Shown: piece by piece, positions 1 through 5,642 of the stretch
Numbering within the stretch: the stretch's first letter is position 1
How the letters are laid out: every line of letters starts with the position of its first letter
Assembly: GCA_003501565.1 (NCBI GenBank)
Contig: DNPC01000391.1
Span: forward strand, 1 to 5,642
DNA from: Planctomycetaceae bacterium
GTDB lineage: Bacteria; Planctomycetota; Planctomycetia; Pirellulales; Pirellulaceae
DNA length: 5,642 nucleotides
Reading direction: 5' to 3'
Notes under the pieces: model-generated
What the model saw: only the letters and a program-made list of their open reading frames with translations
The model's database searches: none
What the model was told of the DNA's origin: nothing
Position numbers and translations under genes: made by a program

Positions 1-1
1 A

Positions 2-1888
2 GAAGACGGCATGGCTGAGATTTGGGTTGATGGCGAGAAAAGCGTCTCTAAAAGGCTGTCGCCGGAGGAACCGCTGGAGGAGCGCGTACTGAGAATCGGG
101 AGGACTTCCGATGACTTCCCAGGCAAGACCCTACTTGATGACGGAATCATTACGGTCGTAGCAGTATACGATTCGTATTTGCCAGATCGCCCAGACCTGT
201 TGAAATCGATGACCGAGAATACGCCGGTGTGTGCGTGGAGCATTCCAAACGGCTCCACCGTCGGAAAATTTCCGCTGAAGAAAGTGCAGGTAGAATCTAC
301 GCAAGGACCTGCCGTCCGCTTGGGATTGTCCGGTGGAGACGCAAGCTTTGTGAGTGCCGAAGAACAGCTCCTGGTCAAATTGCCGCCGGCGAGCGAGCCG
401 ACAATCGTTGGCATTTGGACGACTTCGGCCGAAAACGCGGCCTCCGCAGATATGCTCGACGAGCTTAGCATGGCATCGATCCCGGATCGTGACCAGTACT
501 TCACAGAATTCTCGCCTCCGATCAAAGTCCCCATTCCGCCGAGTGTGGATACCGGCGAAGGATTCGCAATTGAGGAGTTGGCCGTACCGAAGCAAAACCC
601 ATGGCTAGCACGAATCCGGCTGACTGGTCTAGACTTCTATAGCGATCCGGATCGAATGGCCGTGTGCACCTGGGACGGGGATGTTTGGGAAGTCTCGGGG
701 CTAACCAACTCGACAGAAACACAAGAGCTTACCTGGCGTCGCATCGCATTTGGTCTCTTCCAGCCTCTCGGATTGCGAATCATCGATGAGACGATTTACT
801 TGACCTGTCGCGATCAACTCATCCGTCTCGATGATGAAAACGGTGATGGCCTGATCGACTACTACCACTGTGTAAATAACGATCATCAGGTCACCGAACA
901 CTTCCATGAATTCGCGATGGGTCTACAGACTGATGAAGAAGGTAATTTCTACTACGCCAAGAGCGCACGGCACGCGCTGCCCGCCGTAGTTCCGCATCAT
1001 GGTACTTTGTTGAAGATTTCCCAAGACGGCAATTCGACCGAGATTTTGGCGAATGGATTTCGCGCTGCCAACGGTGTGTGTCTCAACCCAGATGGTTCTT
1101 TCATCGTCACCGATCAAGAAGGCCACTGGAATCCGAAGAACCGCATCAACTGGGTGCAACGTGGTGGTTTTTACGGCAACATGTACGGCTATCACGATGT
1201 CAAAGATAGTTCGGACGCCGCCATGGATTCACCTTTATGTTGGATCACAAACGCGTTCGACCGTTCGCCGGCCGAATTGTTGTGGTGCGACTCGCCTACC
1301 TGGGGGCCGCTGCAGGGCAGCCTGCTAAATCTATCGTATGGATACGGATCGATTTACATCGTCCCGCACGAGAAACTGGCCGATGGCCAAATGCAAGGTG
1401 GCATGTGCAGGTTACCAATCCCCAATCGCCCGACCGGATTGATTCGAGGGCGATTTTCTCCCCATGACTCGCAGCTCTATGTTTGTGGCCTGGCAGCCTG
1501 GGCGACCAGTCAAACCAGCGAGGAAGGTGGCCTGTACCGTATTCGCTACACGGGACAACCTGCCGGGTTACCATTAGATTTGTCAGCCAAGAAGGATCGA
1601 TTGCGAATCCGCCTGAGCGAACCCGCCTCTACAGATACCGATCTTTCACCGGGCAACTTTTCAGTCCGCGTATGGTCACTGAAACGCACCAAGAACTATG
1701 GCTCGAAGCATTACGACGAACGTGAACTCAACATTGCCGGCGTTGACTTAGTTGATGAACGTCGAGTCCTAGAGTTACATGTCCCGCAACTCAATCCTAC
1801 GTGGTGCATGGAGATTAGCTACACTATCACGACAACGGAAGGCAAAACGCTAACCCGCGTTATTCACAATACGATTCACGAGAACTGA
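2..1888 (+). CDS. DUF6797 / sorbosone-dehydrogenase-like beta-propeller protein, 5' partial
   Basis: The visible 628 codons are the C-terminal part of a larger protein. The frame is open to the left edge (codons for Glu-Asp-Gly precede the ATG at 11) and that ATG has no convincing ribosome site, so the true start probably lies outside. Counting from the ATG, residues 197-230 carry a DUF6797-like segment ending in TWDGDVW (220-226). Residues 230-520 resemble the sorbosone/glucose dehydrogenase beta-propeller, with HHGTLLKISQDG, GFRAANG (from 349) and VTDQEGHW (366-373). An EF-hand/dockerin-like loop, DENGDGLID (275-283), could bind calcium. Residues about 530-625 form an Ig-like end domain with the family's YGSxHY motif. 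Family members are usually exported and are often linked to carbohydrate metabolism, but their substrates are mostly unknown. No CxxCH haem motif occurs in the visible part. A signal peptide cannot be checked because the N-terminus is missing. The family call is fairly sure; enzyme activity is inference. Confidence 0.85.
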   Translation, partial: EDGMAEIWVDGEKSVSKRLSPEEPLEERVLRIGRTSDDFPGKTLLDDGIITVVAVYDSYLPDRPDLLKSMTENTPVCAWSIPNGSTVGKFPLKKVQVESTQGPAVRLGLSGGDASFVSAEEQLLVKLPPASEPTIVGIWTTSAENAASADMLDELSMASIPDRDQYFTEFSPPIKVPIPPSVDTGEGFAIEELAVPKQNPWLARIRLTGLDFYSDPDRMAVCTWDGDVWEVSGLTNSTETQELTWRRIAFGLFQPLGLRIIDETIYLTCRDQLIRLDDENGDGLIDYYHCVNNDHQVTEHFHEFAMGLQTDEEGNFYYAKSARHALPAVVPHHGTLLKISQDGNSTEILANGFRAANGVCLNPDGSFIVTDQEGHWNPKNRINWVQRGGFYGNMYGYHDVKDSSDAAMDSPLCWITNAFDRSPAELLWCDSPTWGPLQGSLLNLSYGYGSIYIVPHEKLADGQMQGGMCRLPIPNRPTGLIRGRFSPHDSQLYVCGLAAWATSQTSEEGGLYRIRYTGQPAGLPLDLSAKKDRLRIRLSEPASTDTDLSPGNFSVRVWSLKRTKNYGSKHYDERELNIAGVDLVDERRVLELHVPQLNPTWCMEISYTITTTEGKTLTRVIHNTIHEN

Positions 1889-1909
1889 ACGTATTGGTCT
1901 TAGCGGCAA

Positions 1910-1943
1910 GTTGGCGATGCCGTCTGAGCCGCACCTCGCCAAC
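1910..1943 (+). other. Inverted repeat, alternative hairpin overlapping the terminator
   Basis: GTTGGCGA (1910-1917) and TCGCCAAC (1936-1943) are perfect reverse complements of 8 bases separated by 18 bases. The right arm uses the same bases as the left arm of the putative terminator stem, so the two folds exclude each other. It could be the upstream half of an attenuator, a protein-binding site, or chance. Confidence 0.4.
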
Positions 1944-1977
1944 CGGCTGTACAAAGTAGCGGAAGCGGCGTTTTTTT
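1937..1977 (+). terminator. Possible intrinsic terminator after the beta-propeller gene
   Basis: An imperfect hairpin ends directly at a run of seven T (1971-1977). The outer stem is CGCC (1937-1940) with GGCG (1967-1970). After a small internal loop, an inner stem pairs CC-GCTG (1943-1949, one bulged G) with TAGCGG (1957-1962) around a seven-base loop. It lies 48 bases after the TGA of the upstream gene and before moxR, where a terminator would separate the two units. The internal loop and bulge weaken it, and folding energy was not computed. Confidence 0.5.
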
Positions 1978-1996
1978 ACTCCCCTGCCCCGCGTAT

Positions 1997-2003
1997 AGGA
2001 AGA
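1997..2003 (+). promoter_or_regulatory. Ribosome binding site of moxR
   Basis: AGGAAGA lies seven bases before the TTG at 2011. It supports that TTG as the start, together with the in-frame TAG at 1996-1998, which rules out any start further upstream. Confidence 0.8.
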
Positions 2004-2010
2004 CCGTCGC

Positions 2011-3006
2011 TTGGCTAGTGAAGTTGAATCAGACTTGGCAGCCGCCCAGCAGCTGAGAGACACCTGCGCGGCAGTGCGAAAGCAGGTTGGTATCGCAGTC
2101 GTCGGCCAGCACCAGGTCATCGAACAACTCTTGATCGCGGTTCTTGCGCAGGGACACTGCTTGTTAGAAGGAGTTCCGGGACTTGCAAAGACACTGTTGG
2201 TTCGAAGTTTCGCTGCGGCAATGGATCTGTCTTTCCATCGAATTCAGTTTACGCCTGACTTGATGCCAGTTGATGTAACCGGAACCGATATCATTCAGGA
2301 AAAAGCCGGGGTTAGGGAGCTGGTCTTTGAAAAGGGTCCGATTTTCGCACAACTGGTATTGGCCGATGAGATCAATCGGACTCCTCCAAAGACTCAGGCA
2401 GCGCTATTGGAAGCGATGGCAGAACACGAAGTCTCTGTGGGCAACAAGACTTACCCCCTGGCGGAACCATTCTTTGTTCTGGCGACGCAGAACCCGATTG
2501 AGCAAGAAGGAACTTACCCGCTTCCCGAAGCCCAACGGGACCGGTTTCTGTTTCAAGTCCGTGTAGACTACCCATCACGTAACGACGAAGCTGAGATCAT
2601 TGATCGGACTACCGGTGCCTCGCCTGCTCCGTTGCAACCCGTAGTTTCCGGCGATCAAATCGTTCAGTTTCAGCAACTTGTTAGGAAGGTTCCTCTGCCG
2701 GACCACGTCAAACAACTGGTCCTTGACTTGGTCCGCCGTCTGCGTCCTGATGATCCTGATGCATTACCCATTGCACAATCTGCCATCCAGTGGGGCCCTG
2801 GCCCTAGGGCCTGCCAGCAACTTGTATTGGCCGCAAAAGCCAGAGCTCTTCTGGAAGGTCGCCACCATGTCACACGAGAAGATGTTGTTGCGTTGGCGCT
2901 GCCTGTCTTGCGACATCGTATCGTTTTGTCATTTGTAGCCGAAGCGGATGGACTGTTACCTGACGATATCATCGAACAAGCACTTGAGCACTTTCAGACC
3001 GATTAA
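2011..3006 (+). CDS. moxR: MoxR-family AAA+ ATPase (AAA_3)
   Basis: This is a complete 331-residue protein, within the usual MoxR length. It is a cytoplasmic ATPase of the kind thought to act as a chaperone or remodelling factor on VWA-domain partners. The AAA+ elements are in order: Walker A GVPGLAKT (54-61), Walker B LVLADEIN with D119-E120, sensor 1 in ATQNP (N161), arginine-finger region LPEAQRDRF (171-179), and a C-terminal lid with sensor 2 in GPGPRA (R266). All key residues are present, so it should hydrolyse ATP. The start is TTG: an in-frame stop lies five codons upstream, AGGAAGA is well spaced, and the first in-frame ATG (2221) falls after Walker A. It is followed after 43 bases by a DUF58 gene and then a BatA-type gene, the classic partner order. 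The family call is very sure; the client protein and physiological role are not known from the sequence. Confidence 0.97.
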   Translation: MASEVESDLAAAQQLRDTCAAVRKQVGIAVVGQHQVIEQLLIAVLAQGHCLLEGVPGLAKTLLVRSFAAAMDLSFHRIQFTPDLMPVDVTGTDIIQEKAGVRELVFEKGPIFAQLVLADEINRTPPKTQAALLEAMAEHEVSVGNKTYPLAEPFFVLATQNPIEQEGTYPLPEAQRDRFLFQVRVDYPSRNDEAEIIDRTTGASPAPLQPVVSGDQIVQFQQLVRKVPLPDHVKQLVLDLVRRLRPDDPDALPIAQSAIQWGPGPRACQQLVLAAKARALLEGRHHVTREDVVALALPVLRHRIVLSFVAEADGLLPDDIIEQALEHFQTD

Positions 3007-3049
3007 ACCTTGCGCCTGAGCAAAACCAAAGCTCTCAGATACATCGCAC

Positions 3050-4159
3050 TTGAATTCCTCTTGGCTACACAGTCACAGAAATAGGCCAGTTAGTTACGTG
3101 GGTAAATCGAGGAAAGGTGGAAATACGTCTCAAAGTGAAGCGAATGCACCGGGAAGTGAAGCGAATGCACCGGGAAGTGAAGCGAATAACCCGCGTAGCG
3201 AGACACTCCAACCGAAGCATAACTTCTTGACCAGCAGTGAGCGGCGATTGGTTGCCAAGCTGCATCTGGATGCACGCTATGTCATGGCTTCGATCACGGC
3301 CGGAAAACACCGGTCAGTAGCTCGCGGTTCCAGTCTAGAATTTCGTGAACATAGACAGTATGCCCCTGGCGATCCACTTCGGACACTCGATTGGAAGCTC
3401 TTCGGCAAAACCGACCGCTTGTACGTTCGGCAGTACGATGACCAAACTGGGCTGCGAGTGATGCTGTTGGTCGATCAAAGTCGGTCGATGGCATATGCGG
3501 GGAGTCGATCAGGGGGTCAGTCCAAATTTGATTTCGCTCGACGCTTAGCTGCAGCGCTAATCCTACTTGCGAACAATCAACATGACCCAGTTGGACTGGG
3601 GCTGTTTGACGATCAGCTACGTGAGTGTTTACAGCCTAGGCTAAAACAGCCTCACATTGCCCAGCTGTTTGGTATGCTCGCCCGCAGCCAACCCTCACAG
3701 ACCACCCGAACACACGTTGCACTTGAGCAATTGGGCCTACGTTTACAACGTCGCTGCGGGCTGATAGTTTTGGTAAGTGACTTGTTGGACGATCCGGAAA
3801 AGATGCTTTCGGCCTTGCTTCGTATGGAATCGCAAGGGAACGAAGTAGTTGTTTTCCATGTTTTGGATTACGACGAAAGCAATTTCCCGCTCACCGGCCG
3901 TTTGGCGATGCACTGCCTCGAAGCAACGTGTCCGCCCATTAGAATCGATGCGTCGAAAGCGCGGTTGGATTACCTAAGCGCACTGTCCGCGTTAGAGAAT
4001 CGAATCAATGAACGCCTGGCGTCCAACAATGTTGTTGTGGTCCCCTGCACTACAAACGATGATTTGGTTGGATTGTTGGCTGGTTACTTGCGAATACGAG
4101 CCAAACTACCTACGCATGGCGTTCGACGAACCGGGCGATCAGGAGGAAAGCACTCTTGA
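3050..4159 (+). CDS. DUF58 domain protein with VWA-like metal site and repeat-bearing N-terminal extension
   Basis: This 369-residue soluble protein has no membrane segment. The DUF58 core starts near residue 59 (FLTSSERR) and contains the hallmark stretch FREHRQYAPGDPLRTLDW (98-115), then TDRLYVRQYDD. A VWA-type MIDAS follows: DxSxS at D142-S144-S146 and a later VSD (S243-D244). Such proteins are presumed partners of MoxR ATPases. The first 58 residues match nothing I recognise in the family and include SEANAPG repeated twice plus a variant. This makes the protein roughly 60 residues longer than typical short DUF58 proteins (from memory, about 300). The start is uncertain. TTG 3050 gives the longest frame but has no clear ribosome site. 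GTG 3098 and TTG 3227 are alternatives, and the last would remove the extension entirely. The gene ends in TGA overlapping the next gene's TTG. The domain call is sure; the start is not. Confidence 0.9.
   Translation: MNSSWLHSHRNRPVSYVGKSRKGGNTSQSEANAPGSEANAPGSEANNPRSETLQPKHNFLTSSERRLVAKLHLDARYVMASITAGKHRSVARGSSLEFREHRQYAPGDPLRTLDWKLFGKTDRLYVRQYDDQTGLRVMLLVDQSRSMAYAGSRSGGQSKFDFARRLAAALILLANNQHDPVGLGLFDDQLRECLQPRLKQPHIAQLFGMLARSQPSQTTRTHVALEQLGLRLQRRCGLIVLVSDLLDDPEKMLSALLRMESQGNEVVVFHVLDYDESNFPLTGRLAMHCLEATCPPIRIDASKARLDYLSALSALENRINERLASNNVVVVPCTTNDDLVGLLAGYLRIRAKLPTHGVRRTGRSGGKHS
3134..3196 (+). repeat. 21-base direct tandem repeat, three units
   Basis: Units lie at 3134-3154, 3155-3175 and 3176-3196. 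The first two are identical. The third matches for its first 12 bases and then diverges. Read in the DUF58 frame they give SEANAPG, SEANAPG and SEANNPR, followed by a further SE. The unit is a multiple of three, so changes in copy number would keep the frame open. Confidence 0.95.
4141..4146 (+). promoter_or_regulatory. Ribosome binding site of the BatA-type gene
   Basis: A perfect AGGAGG sits inside the last codons of the DUF58 gene, nine bases before the TTG at 4156. It is the strongest Shine-Dalgarno sequence in the window and fixes the non-ATG start of the downstream gene. Confidence 0.9.
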
Positions 4160-5642
4160 ACTTTCTCGGCCCAGGATTGCTACTGGGAGGACTAGTTGCT
4201 GCAGTCCCCTTAGTGCTGCACTTGCTAAATCGCCACAAGCATCGCCGAATCGATTGGCCTGCTACACGTTTGTTGTCGGAAGCAGTATCGACCAGCCGAA
4301 GGACGTTCCACTGGGAGCAACTGCTATTGCTAGCGATGCGAGTCGCAATTCCTATCCTCCTTGCATTCTGCCTTGCCCGGCCAACCATATCCGGTGCATC
4401 TATGCGATCTGCCTCGAATAGCCTGTCCCTAGTGGTTGTTCTAGACAACTCACTGTCCATGGCCAGCAAATCGGGAGCAGGTCAGACTCGCTATGAGCTC
4501 GCGCGATCTCGATTGCGTTCTATGCTGGACGAATTGAGCCAGTCTTCAATGAATGTCGATGTGGCATTGTTTTCCACCACATCGGATTCTCCAATTGTTC
4601 AGCGAACCACAGACCTGACTAGAATCGCGGAGGCCATTGAAACGCTCCCAATAAATACAGCACGTTCACGCGCCACAGAGACAATGACAGCTGCCCGCGT
4701 ATACGCGCTTCGGTCGCAGCGTCCGGCGAAGGCACTGTGGGTCGCGTCGGATCTACAAAAGGCAACATGGACAAAATATGTTGGTCTGCGACGCGAAACG
4801 GATGCCGAGGAATCCGGCGAATTGAAGACCGTGCTCTTAGACTGTGGACTGTCAGGATCAAACTGCTTTTTTGAGCAAGTGAACCTGCCACAGCGAACTT
4901 TGGTGGGACGGAACTTCCGCATTTCCGGGAATTGGAATTCATCAGAACACTTGAGCCGCAGTGCTCCGGCGCACTGTACAGTAAGCGTGGCTGTAGATGG
5001 AAAGCAGAATTTTAGTGAGCGGATCGCCCGAGGCGACGAGTTCGAATGCCAACACTCTTTCGAGCGACCAGGTCCGCACGAGGTGATAGTTGATTTGAAT
5101 CCTGATAGCGAGTCTGTTGGGGCAGATATCTACGAGGACAACCGGCAATACTTCGTCATCGACGCACAAATGCCAACCCGAGTTCTGTTGGTCCTCAGCC
5201 CCGGCATTGAAAAGTGTTTGTCATACCTGACTTCAGCCCTCGAGCCGTTTGACCAAGAAGTCGTCGGCATAGCCAACTCTGCGGACAATTCGGAAACACG
5301 TTCTACGCTTTCGCCCAACGGTTTTCAAATCACCCAAGTCAACGCCGAGGCACTCGACGAGCAAGATTTTGAATCTGCGAAGATTCTCATACTAGCTGCT
5401 GACGCAGAATTCAGGGATCCGGCGAAAACAGCGCTTAAGCGATTCGTATCCAACAGTGGTGGTGTGCTACTCTTTCCACCGGGCGACCGCCCAGCCCCGA
5501 ACGATCTCTTGGAACTACTCGGTGCACCCAGTCAGTATTCACAAGCTACAGATGCACCCGGTATTCCTGAGTCAACCGGGCTTGTATTCGGCGGCAGCCT
5601 CGCCGAGTCTGGATTGCAACAATTTTCGGCTGAACTTCTGAC
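4156..5642 (+). CDS. BatA-type membrane protein with VWA domain and amidotransferase-like region, 3' partial
   Basis: The frame is open for 495 codons to the right edge, so the gene is cut off. It begins MNFLGPGLLLGG, the typical start of the BatA N-terminal domain. A first membrane helix spans about residues 6-24, then comes a basic loop (NRHKHRR), and a second helix lies at about 56-74. A VWA domain follows with MIDAS DxSxS at D97-S99-S101, a possible MIDAS threonine at T174 and VASD at 196-199. Residues about 240-335 are probably a beta-sandwich-like linker. From about 340 (PTRVLLVLSP) through ILILAAD (410-416) and FVSNSGGVLLFPPGD (430-444) it resembles class I glutamine-amidotransferase-like folds; no catalytic Cys is evident in the visible part. 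The start is TTG, set by AGGAGG and by homology beginning exactly there. Its four-base overlap with the DUF58 gene suggests coupled translation. It probably acts at the cytoplasmic membrane with MoxR and DUF58; the BatA name denotes family, not proven aerotolerance. Confidence 0.85.
   Translation, partial: MNFLGPGLLLGGLVAAVPLVLHLLNRHKHRRIDWPATRLLSEAVSTSRRTFHWEQLLLLAMRVAIPILLAFCLARPTISGASMRSASNSLSLVVVLDNSLSMASKSGAGQTRYELARSRLRSMLDELSQSSMNVDVALFSTTSDSPIVQRTTDLTRIAEAIETLPINTARSRATETMTAARVYALRSQRPAKALWVASDLQKATWTKYVGLRRETDAEESGELKTVLLDCGLSGSNCFFEQVNLPQRTLVGRNFRISGNWNSSEHLSRSAPAHCTVSVAVDGKQNFSERIARGDEFECQHSFERPGPHEVIVDLNPDSESVGADIYEDNRQYFVIDAQMPTRVLLVLSPGIEKCLSYLTSALEPFDQEVVGIANSADNSETRSTLSPNGFQITQVNAEALDEQDFESAKILILAADAEFRDPAKTALKRFVSNSGGVLLFPPGDRPAPNDLLELLGAPSQYSQATDAPGIPESTGLVFGGSLAESGLQQFSAELL

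Noticed and set aside
11..13. ATG at 11 as the true start of the beta-propeller gene
   Set aside because: The frame is open upstream to the edge, no convincing ribosome site precedes it, and no signal peptide follows it although the family is usually exported. It is probably an internal Met.
131..595. 154-codon minus-strand frame
   Set aside because: It is antisense to the beta-propeller gene, is rich in Arg and Cys as shadow frames often are, and has no domain.
1971..1999. Sigma-70-like promoter using the T-run as -35 and TATAGG (1994-1999) as -10
   Set aside because: The -35 match is only a T-run, and transcription would start inside or after the moxR ribosome site. No convincing promoter was found in the gap.
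3016..3038. Small hairpin CTGAG / CTCAG between moxR and the DUF58 gene
   Set aside because: It has only five base pairs with a 13-base loop and no T-run after it, so it does not support a terminator within the operon.
3134..3196. CRISPR-like array
   Set aside because: The units are contiguous with no spacers, and only three copies are present. It is a simple tandem repeat.
4008..4421. 137-codon + strand frame overlapping the DUF58/BatA-type junction
   Set aside because: It is a different frame across two well-supported genes, and its product shows no domain. It is a shadow.
4599..4942. Two overlapping 107-codon minus-strand frames
   Set aside because: Both lie antisense to the VWA region of the BatA-type gene, lack recognisable motifs and overlap each other.

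Overview
The window looks like chromosomal DNA of a planctomycete (Planctomycetota, probably Pirellulales). This is inferred from two things: a beta-propeller protein with the TWDGDVW and YGSxHY motifs common in that group and in Verrucomicrobia, and a MoxR / DUF58 / BatA-type cluster whose last member is a long protein with a glutamine-amidotransferase-like region. No 16S rRNA, tRNA, insertion sequence, phage gene or CRISPR array was seen. All genes are on the + strand.

Layout. (1) Positions 2-1888 hold the 3' part of a large secreted-type beta-propeller gene (DUF6797 / sorbosone-dehydrogenase-like). Its frame is open to the left edge, so the ATG at 11 is probably internal. (2) Positions 1889-2010 are a 122-base intergenic gap with a plausible intrinsic terminator ending in seven T, an overlapping alternative hairpin, and a Shine-Dalgarno sequence for the next gene. 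(3) Positions 2011-3006 encode a complete MoxR-type AAA+ ATPase. (4) Positions 3050-4159 encode a DUF58 protein with a von Willebrand A-like metal site and an unusual N-terminal extension containing a 21-base tandem repeat. (5) Positions 4156-5642 encode a BatA-type membrane protein with a VWA domain and the start of an amidotransferase-like region. It overlaps the DUF58 gene by four bases and runs off the right edge.

Genes 3-5 read as one operon. In related clusters a MoxR ATPase is thought to act as a chaperone-like remodeller on VWA-domain partners. The soluble DUF58 protein and the membrane-anchored BatA-type protein are the likely partners here, at the cytoplasmic membrane. The exact physiological role in planctomycetes is not established. 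All three operon genes appear to start with TTG, although the DUF58 start is uncertain.

The cluster is a known type rather than a new system. The parts most worth a second look are the repeat-bearing extension of the DUF58 gene and its start site, the run of TTG starts, and the competing hairpins before moxR.
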